DNA of 64,000 bases from Rotaria sp. Silwood1 (lineage: Eukaryota; Rotifera; Eurotatoria; Philodinida; Philodinidae). Made by a program: the position numbers and the translations under genes. The notes under the pieces are model-generated. The model had not been told where the DNA came from, ran no database searches, and saw only the letters and a program-made list of their open reading frames with translations. The stretch is from positions 207,729 to 271,728 of the forward strand of contig CAJNOP010000131.1 of NCBI GenBank assembly GCA_905250075.1, given 5' to 3'. Numbering within the stretch: position 1 is the first letter of the stretch; each line of letters begins with the position of its first letter. Positions 1 to 12,300 of this stretch are shown here, piece after piece.

Positions 1-1171
1 GAGCAAGTTTCTGAGGTGGTTCCATAAAATATTCATTTCCCATTGCCCATGTACCCCAATGAATACCGATCGAGTTTTTTGATTGAACATCAATATGTAG
101 TTGAACAGCTTCATCTGGTGACACGTGTTGAGCTTGCATTATCCACTTTGGTTCATATGTACCGATAGGTATAGCACTTAAATCGAATGGACCATATTTT
201 TTGCCAATTTGTCGAAAAATTGAAATGTTATGAGTATAACCTGTGTCACCGGCAAAGTAAAATCTGTGTGTAGTATCCCAGACAGCATAACCACCCCACA
301 AAGATTTGTTTAAATCGAATGCACTACGACGACTCCTGAAGTAGAAAAATGTTTTATCGCTATGAAAAAATTAATGAACATTACCAATGTTGAGCTGGGC
401 AAAAAGCAATGTTGACTTCTTTTTTCTAAATTCCAAAGTCAAAGATAAACATCACAAAAAGAAAGGTTTTCAGAATGAATCTTTTCTTACTGAAAAATAA
501 TATTCTTCCCACCAATCGAGTTCTATAACATTTTTTATATGATTATTAAGAAACCATTGTCGATTGCCTCGGCCACAGAACCAAGTTAATCGTTCACCAT
601 AACGTTTATTTAAACTTGTTACACTAGGATAATCGAGATGATCAGGATGATTGTGTGATATAAGTATGGCATCGAGATCATCAGGTAGATCATTTATTAT
701 TAATGCTGGTGGACGGAAACGTTTTGGTCCGATAAATGATGTTATACCACATCGTTCACTAGAATCATTCAATTTGTTTCTAAAAGAATACAAGAGAGAG
801 AAAGATAGTAAGCATCTACCTGAAAACTGGATCGACAAGGAATCGAAAATTGTTCATTTGAATAAAACATGAAGCATGTCCAATCCAGATAAATCGTAGA
901 CCAGGTTTTGTTAAATATAATTCTTCAAGTTTTTCATGTCGAATAATGGGTAAAATTTTATCAAGATCTTTTTTATTAGATGGCAATCGTGTATTGTCTG
1001 ATGAAGTGATCTTCCAGATTAAAACATGCCCTAGATGAGGCAATTTATATTGAGGATTGAATGAATTAATGAAACGACCATTTTCTAGTCGAGACTTGAC
1101 TAATTCATCGGAAGAATTATCGATTGTTGTTACTACAGCCGTAGCAACAGCTTGTCGAAATCTAATTTGCC
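1..1171 (-). CDS. NAPE-PLD-like metallo-beta-lactamase hydrolase, 3' end cut by window
   Basis: Exons on the minus strand: about 1161 or 1171 down to 820, 779-491, 425-385 and 335 to beyond base 1. All joins have GT/AG ends and keep frame. The product contains GHASCFIQ, the zinc-binding HNHPDHLD motif, the family signature GPKRFRPP, ELDWWEE, FCPAQHW, FYFAGDTGY, PIGTYEPKW, DEAV and IHWGT. These occur in the order found in N-acyl-phosphatidylethanolamine phospholipase D, which releases N-acylethanolamines from membrane NAPE. The 41-bp micro-exon at 385-425 supplies FCPAQHW; the Trp codon is completed across the next junction. No stop interrupts the frame. The N-terminal exon with the start codon was not located; it should lie above 1171. 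The C-terminus lies outside the window. The family is well supported, but the exact substrate is inferred. Confidence 0.88.
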
Positions 1172-1852
1172 CTAGGTAGAGTAATAATGATGCGAATATA
1201 TATATATATTAGAATTCTGTTTTCCCTATCCAACACAGTATAAGAATTCCGTTTTGAAAGATACTTTTCGAAACCAAATAATCCAAACGACATGGTTTTC
1301 TTTAAAGAAAGCATGTTTTCTTGAGAGAGAGAATGATTCACCAAGTAAAAGACATGGGATTCAAATCTGCAGTAGTAATACTTTTGTAATATTACCTGTC
1401 AACAACATAAATGTAAGACACAACACAGGATACATTTTCTAAAATTGTTCGTTGACTCAAGTTAGAAAGTAATGCTTTTTGAGCTTCAATTGCGATCACT
1501 ATTACAGTAGAGAAGAAAAGTTATACTTTATACAGTGAAAGTGATACAATTATCGTTTTTCAACATTCTTATGGTGTCAAATAGCTTATGCTATCAATGC
1601 ACGTACAAAACATGTTTTCAACCTAACTCAATCATCATTCAGATAAAAAAGAAATTTGATCGAAACGCAGTTTTTTTATTTTACTTTATTTTGAATCAAA
1701 ATATCACAAACCATGCACAAAAAAATGACTCCATGTAGTTTGATCCATTCATTTTTTATACAATAGACAATACTGCGAAATGAATGAAGTACAAAATAAC
1801 TACTATGAATGGCAAAACAAACAATCAGTACTTTTCGATCTGTTGATACGAT

Positions 1853-2010
1853 CAGTGACGCAGCCAGAAATTTTTTTTGGGGGGGGGACCGCAATAGAAA
1901 AAAGGCATTTTTTGACTAGCAAAAACGAATTAGCCTGTACCCCCCTCCAGGCATTTCGGTCTTTCGGGGGGGGATCGATCCCCATAATCCCCCCCCTGGC
2001 TGCGTCACTG
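1853..2010. mobile_element. hAT-type MITE with perfect 8-bp TSD
   Basis: The ends are inverted copies of CAGTGACGCAGCCAG, followed inward by poly-G or poly-C tracts. The element is 158 bp and is flanked by the direct repeat GATACGAT at 1845-1852 and 2011-2018. An 8-bp target duplication with CAGTG-type termini is characteristic of hAT transposons. It has no coding capacity, so it is non-autonomous. The exact TSD implies a fairly recent insertion. Confidence 0.88.
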
Positions 2011-2170
2011 GATACGATATCTGAACATAGGAAAAATATTGATGCACAGATTGAAATTCTGGGTGTGCATCTGGGTATGAGCGTAGTTTAGGAGAAAATC
2101 CACACAATAAATCTGTATCTACACTTACTTCGTGGTTGATCTTGTTTAGAATCCTGATAGGGTTCACAGA

Positions 2171-2438
2171 AAATCGGAGATCGATTATTAACTTTAATTT
2201 ACAAAAATATTGACTTGCGACAACTGATGTAAGCGATAGAATGTCTAATCATGTCAAGAGTTGCCTATTTTTCCTAACTACTTTAGTATCAAAATAACTC
2301 AATCTAAACTTTTTTTGTCTCAACCACATACACTCAGTTGTTCGAGTAATATATGTCATGTATCATAACTAAAAATAAATATACGAATATCAAATATTGA
2401 CTTTTAACTTCTTGCAGTTGTCAAGTATAATTCTTTGT
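2171..2438. other. No gene seen
   Basis: AT-rich sequence with no convincing exon. The methyltransferase fragment just above it on the minus strand does not continue into this stretch. Confidence 0.4.
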
Positions 2439-2648
2439 TTACCCAAGCACGTTATTTCTCTTTTGTGATATATCATTGAAAGAGCATTTTGTTGTAGGAC
2501 AGAGTGATTTGATAAACTGAATAGCCTCATTTGGATAGGATGGTCGCGCCTGATCGTAAACATTGGCTGCGTCTTGGAAATCTATAGCAGCAACAGAATT
2601 CATATCGTTAGTACGAGTCATTATGGCTTCTTTCTGAAAGAAAAACAA
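2439..2648 (-). pseudogene. N-terminal fragment of a SAM-dependent methyltransferase
   Basis: The translation contains AANVYDQARPSYPNEAI, which resembles the N-terminal segment of small class I methyltransferases (FxxxAxxYDxxRPxYP). A start codon is available a few codons upstream, right after a TTTCTTTCAG acceptor-like tract. The glycine-rich SAM-binding motif that should follow is absent: the frame ends within about 30 codons and nothing downstream resembles it. The fragment is therefore probably a broken gene, or a first exon whose partners are missing. The family call rests on one motif. Confidence 0.4.
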
Positions 2649-3707
2649 TTCAATAATATAATCATCACTTGATGGTATCAGGTGAAAATGATTCTATCTA
2701 TTTGATTGTTTCCCGTTTCCGTGCATCACTGATCCTCTTGTAACGCATTTTCGCACTGTTTGGTGGGGGAACAGTTCGAAACATTATGTACAAGATGAAC
2801 TTTCATATGGGACTTTTCAAGGACAATGGATCTAATCATTCGAAGCTAAATGTAACTGATAGCTGGTAAAGAAAGACCCGTTATGAGTATTCATATTCAA
2901 TTCATAGCTGTGAATTAAGAACTATGAAAGCAAAATATCATTTTGGATGATTCAAGTAGGAATAATAAAAACTCGGAAATAGTTGGATTGAGTCACAATG
3001 CATGTTGAAAATGTTTTTTTGTTCGAGTAGAAGCAATCATACAGCGTAGAGTTACCTTTGGAGTCGAGATAAGAACCACTCATTCTCAACTACATTTACT
3101 TCCCGCTAGATATCGTTAATAGTTGATTAGCATATCACTGTGGGCTCTAAAGTGTAAGTCATTTTTCAAACAGTTTTAGGTTTTATTATTTGTTGTCGTC
3201 CACACATTCTGCTTTGCAGTATTGATTTTTTTGAAAAACTATCCAACAAGTCGCCAAAAATGGGTCAAATTCATCTGAAGTCAATGAACGCTGCGGAGAC
3301 GTATGATTTATCAATATGAACTTGAACGAATACCACCAACATGAGTACTCAATGCTAAAATTTTATCGCGTTTTATTTAAAATATTTATTCTTATAAAAG
3401 AAAATCTTCAAGCAAATTTTGAATCAGTCTTGTGTTCACAAAAGTGACAGCCAATAAATACGATCTAATTTATGAAGTTTATGCGCAACAATGGAGAGAT
3501 AAATTAGTACTAATAGCTTGCTTTCTGCAGAATAGATCTATATTTCTAGCATGTTGAACCATCCGTATTTAATGCTTAAGACAATTATTATCTAGTTCAT
3601 TTCTTTCCCATGTTAGTTTAAGTAGCTTGCGATTTTTGATGAAGCATTCTGCTATTTTTATTATATTTGTCGTATTATCGATACTGGAATGATGTCGTCC
3701 AGGGCTA
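2649..3707. other. No gene seen
   Basis: AT-rich, no sustained reading frame on either strand, no recognisable domain. Confidence 0.4.
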
Positions 3708-4788
3708 CCTCTCATTTGCGAACATGAAGAAAATAAATTTAAAATAAATCAAATGTTTTGAAATTTCGTTTCATTTGATTTAAATTTAATACTTTTATTA
3801 ATTTGTTGTAAAACGATTAAAATTTATATTCAACTTTTGAAAATTTTTTTATAAAAATTAGTTTATTTTCTAAGTATGCTACAATTTGTAGAGGTCGTTA
3901 CTTTTTTGACAATAAACACTTTTTAATATTCAGATATTTACTGCAATTTGTAGAGAACGTAAGTTTTTGATCGAAGAAGTTTTTTAAAATTAGTACTATG
4001 GATGTAAGTTGTAGAGAACGCTAGATTTTAGTTGAACTAAAATTTTTCTTTGAATCTAGCTCCGAAGAGTTTCAACGGAAGTGAAAAATAGAATGTATTA
4101 GCCGGGTTTTTCTTTTATTATTGCTAAACTGATACTGATAATGCACGAGCAAGGATCGTGGATTTGGGCTAAACTAAGCATGACTTCAGTTACAGACAAA
4201 GCGAGTTTTCAAGGAGACTGTGTCATAACTTGTCGTAATAATTTGATGTTTGTTGAGATTGTAATGTGGACGAATCAAATTGTGTTTATCAAGAGAAGAC
4301 ACTCTTTAACATCTATATTTCTGAGTCGTCTTGTTCAGAATATCATTTTTTGTATTTATGATTTTTGTGCATGGACGCTTTCATATCCCAACTAATTATC
4401 TCTATTCAGTGCCCGATCCCATTTTACCAACATGATTATATGGTTTGTTCAAAATCAAAAGATGCTGATGGCATTCATAGTAACAATGATGTCTGACGAA
4501 CTCTATAAATCGTTGTCAATTAAGCATAATAAAAAGCATTACTATATTTTAGCGCACTCTACAAATTGCAGATCGTTAAATTGAAATACTGAAACTCAAT
4601 CTTTAGCGAACTCTATAAATTTCAGCAAGTTGAAAAATATAATTGAAACTTTAATTTGTTTTAAAATTGATATCAGTAAATTTTTTTAAATTTGAAAACC
4701 GAAAATTTTAGACATAAGTTTATTTTAAATTTGAATAAATTAAATTTAACAGATTTTTAATTTCGATTTTATGTTCGCAAATGAGAGG
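3708..4788. mobile_element. Non-autonomous TIR element, 1.08 kb
   Basis: Perfect 18-bp terminal inverted repeats: CCTCTCATTTGCGAACAT at 3708-3725 and its reverse complement at 4771-4788. Inside, a motif close to TTTGTAGAGAACG recurs near 3888, 3953 and 4010 and in inverted form near 4500, 4555 and 4610, giving subterminal inverted clusters. No transposase is encoded. I found no clear target-site duplication, so the superfamily is open. Confidence 0.65.
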
Positions 4789-4927
4789 ACACGGTCGTGG
4801 CTATCTAATTCGAGATTCAATTTCTTTAACAGATCTTCCATTACCTCAAATTCGTGTTGTTGGATAATATTCCATATATAATTGTTTGATATTAACAAAA
4901 TGATTAATAAAATCAGATCGACTCAAA

Positions 4928-5140
4928 TTATTTTGTTTTAATTATTGCAGAGATTAATGAATGTTTAGCTAAAAATGTTTGAACTTTCTTCGATACAATA
5001 TCGAATATTAGAACATTATCGACAATATCTTGAGTAATATCGGCTATCGAAATATATAATTCATTCAATTTATTTCTAATTGATGGTCGAATAAAACTAT
5101 GATAAATATCGATTATTTGACTAGTTTCAGCTGATAATAA
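4928..5140 (-). pseudogene. Fragment of an ERI1-like 3'-5' exoribonuclease
   Basis: The minus-strand translation includes ICLLSAETSQIIDIYHSFIRP and YISIADITQDIVDNV. These match the stretch after the first Asp/Glu motif of DEDDh exonucleases of the ERI1/3'hExo type (xxLLxxxTxxIxDxFxxxVRP, CxxLTGITQxxVD). The motif carrying the first catalytic Asp and Glu should precede it, but a GGGTGTG-rich hairpin lies there instead. The later catalytic motifs are also absent below 4928. The piece is a decayed remnant. ERI1 proteins trim histone mRNA, 5.8S rRNA and small RNAs; this copy cannot be active. Confidence 0.55.
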
Positions 5141-5147
5141 ACAAATT

Positions 5148-5287
5148 GGGGTATGGGTGTGAGCGGGACTTGAGTATGGGCATAGATATCGGTTGGTGGT
5201 TTGGAGTGTAGTTGCTACAAGCGTGTCAATGAGGTCAATATCTGCATTCACATGTACACTCGTACGCATATCTATCCACCCCACATC
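5148..5287. repeat. Telomere-like G/C hairpin
   Basis: G-rich TGTGGG-like units at 5148-5180 are followed by C-rich units at 5251-5287. The left part abuts the ERI1-like fragment. One member of the dispersed hairpin set in this window. Confidence 0.45.
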
Positions 5288-5340
5288 CGACTTCTCGAAT
5301 GGTTTTCGTTGTTTTTTTTCTAACTTACACAATGACTTAT

Positions 5341-6246
5341 GTGTCCATATAAATGCTTCAGTGCTTTTCTTTTTGCTTCTCAGTTTTCCTTTGTTTTTAT
5401 CGTTTTCTTTGCTGGTTTATTACCAAAACTCGAACAAAAATTACATTTCAACGTCTACAACGACGAATTACAACGATTCTCGCAATCATCCACCGCTGTT
5501 GCATACAGATACAATTGAGATAACCGATGATATTAATAAATGTGATGTTATCGCTGGGACTCAACAAGAGAATCATGCTGATATGATGAATACCCATTAT
5601 ATGGTGCAAAATGGGTGGCGTTCATGTGTCTTCTCGTTTGAGAACATAAAGTCGGAATTTAAAAACTGTTAAATCCAACTTCAATCTTTGTCATTTAAAC
5701 CATTTAGATAGAAAAAGAACCATCTAAAGTCTTAGATTTTCGTCGTTTCAATTCATCAAATTTTTATTTGTTTAAATTTCAAGAAAACTTTATTTGTCGA
5801 TGTCAATTATTTTTCGAAAAGTTAACTGAAAATTTGAAATTTTCGTCTTTTAAATGTTTTAAAGTCTACTCATAACAATTTTAATAAAACTTTACCTATT
5901 ATTTTACTTTTAAATAGCTGCATTTTGCAGAATGCGTTAAACTACATAGTTTCTTGCTCTAATCTCCATCATGATACATCAACATGTGAGTCGGATTCGG
6001 TTCGTATGGAAGAAAAACAAATTCTTTTTGGGGATCTCAAAGAAAAAAACTATGTTTTACGCTCCTATTGTTTTTTTATTTCCATTCATTTATTCTTCTG
6101 AGGACTCGATCATGTATAAACACCTTGTAGTCCGTCAATGCCAAATAATAGTGAATCGGCTTAATAAACGTAGAAGTTTCCAAGGCAAAAAAAACATTCA
6201 TTAGTCCTTTTTTCTTGTCTTCTCTTCTGCTTTAAGACACTTTTTA
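5341..6246. other. No gene seen
   Basis: AT-rich sequence. The longer open frames here have no recognisable protein character. Confidence 0.35.
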
Positions 6247-6375
6247 TTATACATGTGTAATGAATAAGATGTCATGCGGTGGCACTGAATATTTATTAAT
6301 GTCAGACGTTACTGCGCTCGACGACACACTAGGAGTACTACCGGATACTGGAGTAATAATCATCTGTTGTTCACT
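6247..6375 (-). CDS. Possible 3' terminal exon, unrecognised
   Basis: A Ser/Thr/Pro-rich frame of about 40 codons (it includes MIITPVSGSTPSV and DINKYSVPPHDILF) ends in two tandem TAA codons at about 6244-6249. A TATTTAG acceptor-like site precedes it. It could be the last exon of a minus-strand gene, but no partner exon was found. Its higher GC content than its surroundings is the main reason to list it. Confidence 0.2.
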   Translation of the reverse strand, partial: SEQQMIITPVSGSTPSVSSSAVTSDINKYSVPPHDILFITHV

Positions 6376-6821
6376 AAATATATTACTACAATGAATTCAT
6401 AATGTGTAATTCATAATTCCGAATACTCGATAGATTAAGTTCAACTTGTGTATATCATTTAAGCTTTAAAGAGAAATAGTAACTGGAGGAAATGAAAAAC
6501 ATATTAATAGTAAGATTTTATATTGAAATAAGACTTAAAATAAAAAACAAGACATAAAACTATGGCATGATAACAACAATAAGATTGGAACTGCACAACA
6601 CAACAAAGATTCATTAATAAAGACAAAAAAATAAATGAAAATTTTAAATATTTCACGTTTAAGTCAAATACTTTTTCTAGAAATGAGACATATTGATAAT
6701 AATTAATTGTTAACCATCTTGTCTGTTTGAAGCTATACGTATCAAAAACTTCTCATATCAAACAGTATATTGCTATTGAGAATTAATAAGAACATATATG
6801 AATGAGTAGAATTGTTCTTTT

Positions 6822-9309
6822 CTATTGTATTCGAGTCTGAAGTTTGTTAGAATTAATCGATTTTTTCGTATAATCGAACAGCTCCGCAATAGCAATAGTT
6901 TTAAGAACATTTGATGTTATACCGGCCGGTTGTACCCTACTCGGATCCAGTCGAGTGTCACCCATCATTGGTTCGATGCGACGATTCTTAATGCATCTTT
7001 TCAAACTAAACAATTCTATGAGTATTTTTACCAGTTCCCGGCGAAATGTACTCGATGTTAATGTATTCAAGCAGAATGAAAAAATCGAATGTGATAAAAG
7101 AACTGTTTCGGCTAAAAAACTAGAAAGCTTTTCAATGACCAGACGTTCAGATGACTTATTCAAAATGTTGAGTGTGGCTGCATTATAGAAGTAAAAACTC
7201 ATCAAAGGTGTTGTTACAATGACATAGACAAATACTTGACCAAATAACATAATTAGAAATTGTTGATTGCGATGGCGTTCCAATCGTCCAGCTGCACCTG
7301 TTTCCATATTTTGACTTCTGATCATAGTGTGATGGCGTTGTGCTTTCGCACGTATATTACGATAGATTAATATGGAAAAAATAAACATGCATAAAGGCGG
7401 AAGAATGCCACCAAACAAAGTGGTAAAAGTGCTATGATAGAATGCTGCAACCATGCTGAACAAAATACCACACATGCCTGGTTTCAAATCATATAAGATA
7501 ATGATGTGTATCGGCAGTACAAACCATAGAGGTACGATCCCTGCTACAAAACGACGTGCGTTACGTAGTGTAGCAAAACCCCGAAGATGTGCACTAGTTG
7601 ATGAGAGCGCATACCGATCAAAACAAGCGGCAACAAGGCACCAACGAAAGATCATAGTGAAGCATTGAGGTAAATAGAGGCGCAACTTGCACAAGACTCT
7701 TGATGATAGAGTTGGATCCGTACGATCGAGTGCATATAGATTGAGTGAAGCTGCCCACGACAAGATAAATATCCATGCTAGACTACCAACTAAAAAATCT
7801 ATTCAAAAAGACGAACCATATAAACAGTCGATCAAAACTAATTCGTTCAGCTTGGCACCTTCACTTTATATGCTACCAGAGCTCCGTAAGTAAGTCCCGC
7901 GCCATCCCGCGCTATAACTCACGCCTATGCTCTATCGCCTGAACTTGCACGGAGCGCATGTTTTTTCATCTTATTATCTGGCCGCTAAACAATTAGATGG
8001 AAAAACATGCGCTCCATGCAAGTTCAAGCGACGGAGCATAGGCGCGAGCTATAGCGCTGGATGGCGCGGGACTTACTTATGGAGCTCTGTATGCTACCAT
8101 ATATTTGAACAAAGTCAATAAGAGAGCTCTAGCATAGATCATAATGTGTTCTGTTGCTACTAATTTATATATTATTATCTTTTTAGGATTTTTCTTTCTT
8201 TGTTTTCTAGTTTATTTTATAAATAGTGTATATAATTTTATGTTTTAGCGTCCAAAAAATTAGTCGCCTGATTTATTATTGTTACTCATAAAATCTTTTG
8301 CTGTCATCTACATGCTGTGATCTAAAAAAACTAGATGTGAGTCGAAATGTGAATTTCGAAAAACGTTTGAAAAAAATTTTGTTTTCAAAACGGTGTGCTG
8401 GTTAGAATATCTCTGATATTCTGGTAAAAACAAAATAAATACGATTAGAAAAAAACAGGTCATATTGAATATATATCACTTGTTCAATGTCATATGAATA
8501 TATTTCGACTGATAGAAACTGAACAACAATACAATGATCTGCTCATATTCAGAAACGATCGAATACAATAAGGAGTTCTTAATTAATAATGAATAAAAAC
8601 TCAATGGCTTGAAAAAATATACCTGTCGAAATTCGAATATTGTTTTTTCGTTCAACAATTACTGATGCTATGATGAATGAATAAAATACGTTGAATGCAG
8701 AAAATATGTGCGAGATAAAATTATATCGCTTGTTTGGTTTCTCAGAGGCTTTTCATTAAGCAGTCTTCTCATGTTCATCGCTGCTGGCGATCATTACTCT
8801 TCTAATCTCCATAAATCAACAGAAAGAATTAGAATTTAGCATCGCAATTAAATAGTTTATATTTATATTCACAATGGTCGTCCTTCTGAAAATATACAAA
8901 CCACTAGCAACGAAGGTACATTATGATCTATGTTATAGCTCTCGTAAAGACTTTTTCCAAACATATAGCAGAACACAAAATGGTGTTACACGAGTGGACA
9001 AATCATTTTTGGACGCATAGCACATAAAACCTTTTTGGAGATTTATTCTCTTCAATGTCTCCGATATCCATCCAGATAGGGCAAAATATCTTACTTCATA
9101 GACTCTAATGATTTGATTTTTTTGCGATTGAAAAACAAGTACTTACATATACAGCAGGACACTGTACGGAATTTTCGTCGAGAAAATAACATAATATTGA
9201 GAAAACAACAGGTCAGACCTAAAACCAGATAACTTGAATAGACATATCGAATGATTTGTCGTTGAATATTGAGCAATGTGTTAATCAATAATAAATTTGT
9301 GGACGACAT
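6822..9309 (-). CDS. Rhodopsin-family GPCR, complete, two exons
   Basis: Exon 1 is 9309-9147 (ATG at 9309, donor GTAAGT) and exon 2 is 7798-6822, ending in TAG. The splice creates a Tyr codon and leaves 1140 nt in frame (379 aa). TM1 is about residues 22-42, TM2 56-78, and TM3 ends in FDRY (DRY box, residues about 114-117). TM4 starts near RRFVAGIVPLWF. Single Cys residues in the first loop (VLCKLRL) and second loop (KPGMCGIL) can form the usual disulfide. TM5 is GGILPPLCMFIFSIL, TM6 follows a basic third loop, and TM7 is SHSIFSFCLNTLTSS, with NTLTS in place of canonical NPxxY. The layout resembles invertebrate peptide receptors, but no ligand can be assigned. The 1348-bp intron holds a hAT MITE. 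Confidence 0.85.
7877..8089. mobile_element. hAT-type hairpin MITE in the GPCR intron
   Basis: A 213-bp near-perfect palindrome with arms of about 95 bp. The ends are CAGAGCTCCGTAAGTAAGTC and its complement. TATGCTAC is duplicated exactly at 7869-7876 and 8090-8097 (8-bp TSD). It is GC-rich compared with its surroundings. No coding capacity. Confidence 0.88.
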
Positions 9310-12300
9310 TTGATCTATTGCAAATTTACCAATCTGAGAACAATTGGGATTTACTGCAAGATATATCTATGTTAAAATAAATATTAATATTATTCATTCG
9401 AAAATGAAATGTATAAAACTTCTAAAGCATGATGAAGAATCAATTACAGAAAAAATGTGTCTGTGCTCGAACAACTCACGTCATAGTGTGGACCGTTATA
9501 AATAACGAATGATGCGAGTGAAATGATGCAGTCTGGGAGGTATTTGCTAATTCTTTTATTTAAAGATCTTTTAATGGATCTAATTATGTTAAAAATTTTG
9601 CTGGTCAAGACATTTTGGAAGAGTACACAATAGTATCTTGCTTAATAACTAAGAATTGATTGTTGTCTTATGGTTTCAAAGTGTGATTAAAATTGAATCC
9701 TACTCATTAACATTCTTGTGATTCTATGACAACAAACGCTATTGGACAAAGATACGAGCTTGATTAATTACCTTTTCTTTTGACTAAAAATGTTGCAAAA
9801 TTCTTCTATTCTTAAACTCAATGTTGTTCTTTAATATCAGCTGACCATCTTTAGGAGAAATGCAATAGATAATATTCATATATTTCATGGAGACAATTAG
9901 GTCTCATTCAAAATAAATATACAAAACAACAAGGGGTGAAGCAAAAGTCCTGTATTAATCTTGTATTTAATCTAGTGCTGCAATCAACTTTTATAGAGAC
10001 TGTAGCATGTTTTTTCTTAGAAGATCTAACGCAAAAATATACAAATGTTTGATAAAAGTAATCGAAACTTTTGAATAGAAAGAACTTAAACGATTCCTCT
10101 TTTCTTTTTTTTTATTCTCTTAATTCGAGTTTTTGTGCAAGGCCGGTATAGTGAAGTCTTGTGGCCTAAGTAAGATATTGAAACGAACGCTATAGTGTGA
10201 TATCGTCTGATGTCTGAACTTTTCATCATCTTCAATCACACCTCACTAAAATAAATTCTATTCCATAGAAGAAAAATTTTCAGAAACTGTATATTTCAAA
10301 TGGGAATGAACGCTGGAAGAATCTTCTATCGCACGATATGTGTTTTTTGAAATAAAACGCATATTTTCTCTGAAGTGTCTAATGAAACATTTACAACCGG
10401 CTTGGATACCATAAATCAGCGACATAGATTATTTTTTCATCATATACTTTCCTTTTCACTTCACTTCTATGTTAGACTAACTATTTTAATACCATGTCAC
10501 AGTCTTCCTTTGAATATGCATCTATCTATACGAAGTTGTCGAGTTGTTTTTCAATGTTTTGTATTCTAATGCTTCTATAGTTTCTATTAACCATTTGTAT
10601 ATTTTTGCTCTACATAACGAAGAAACAAGACGAGAAATTTCTATGAAATTCTGTTGAAGCGATATATCAAAAACAAAATCAATGCAAACCTTTTCTCCTA
10701 CTCGTTAGTTAATTTTAATTCTATTGGTGATGCTTATTTATGGTGCATCACTATGTGGAGAACAACCTTAAATTTAAACTACTTACAATCTGCTTTCTCC
10801 GACAGCAATCAACCTTGAACACTAAGTTTTTTGCGAGTTTCTTAAAAAATTTATTTTGCGCATATTGATTAGTATCTCACTGTTATACAACACATATAGA
10901 TCGTTAACAAGATAATCGTAGGGAAAAAAACCTGGCATTTGATTTTAAGTGACGCATTACCTGGTTCACAGAGGGAATTAAAACTAATTTGATGCAAGAA
11001 AGTATGAATGGTCCGTTCTGAGAGAGAAAGAGAAATGACAACAATCTTTTCTCGGGATAATTTCTCGCATATTCATCGTGTATATATTTCACGATTGACA
11101 AAATCTTTGACTTCGACACCTGTGGATCTTTCGGTCGTATAATTATAAAATTTCTACAGAAAAATGATTAATGACGAGTATTGCGAAGTAGTTATCTATT
11201 AGCTTTATTCAAAGAACGCACAAAACTACAGAAGATAGATTCATTACATTGCATATTGTAATTTTGTTTACAATTGACATTCTAGAAAAAAATATTATGT
11301 CGATCTCATATTTTTGAAACAATTTTGTTCGTAGATGTTGCGTTTGAGTACAAGATTACACTATATTTTAAGTCTAACATGAAAAAATCTTGACTATGAA
11401 TTGCTATAAGAAAGAAACAAGCGACTGAATTTGTATGTCAAAAGTATATTAAGAAATGTTGCTGATTTAAATTTATTATATTTTGTTGGTCGCATTACTA
11501 TTGATAAATAGATATTGAACTGAATCAAATTTTAAGTAGAGTAAAACCGAACTGAGCAATTCTGATTTAAATTTATTAAAAAAAACGCAAGTAAAGTCTA
11601 TTGAAATTTGATTGGCTTGAGTCAGATATTCACCATTCTTTATCTGTATCTCTTGACGTAGTGACTACGATTCAAATGACTATCACTACGATCTCACGGA
11701 CGGTAGATGTGTTCGGAACGACCAAATAATTAACATGGATGACGACAAGTTCTGTTAGACATGATATCTTTATTCGAGATATCTTTGTATGATTTCAATG
11801 GTTCATTCTGTCTCTTAGTGACAACTTGTGCGAACCTTGCAGTTATCTGTACTATATAAGTAAAATCACCTCTATCATCTGTCCTTTTCACTCTAGAATA
11901 TTGTCAGTTTTGAACTTCTTCTATGAAGAAATATTTTTGTTAATCTATTCAGAAAAATGTGGACCTATATTTTCATGTGTATGTTTTTATTATGACAACC
12001 CATGTCGTGAAAATCGCTGAAAAATTGGTGTTTAATCGCGATTTATCGAAACGATAATCGTGAGCTAAAATGCGATTAATCGCCGATTTTTAATGATATG
12101 TTTAGTGATTATTAAGATAAATCGCGATTTGTTTTCCGATTTTTTACATATTAACGATTTATTCCCAATCTGATCTGATACTATCATGATTTCACAGAAA
12201 TTTTATTTATTTTAACTTCATCTATTTGTTAAATTTATTTTGATTTAAAAACATTTACTATTTTGATCACGCTTAAAGTAAAAGTAACAAAAAACCGAAA

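Noticed and set aside
4141-4395. 84-codon open frame within the TIR element
   Set aside because: No transposase or other domain; length is compatible with chance.
5193-5672. 159-codon plus-strand frame
   Set aside because: Opposite-strand shadow of the ERI1-like fragment and hairpin, with low-complexity Ser/Phe/Leu content.
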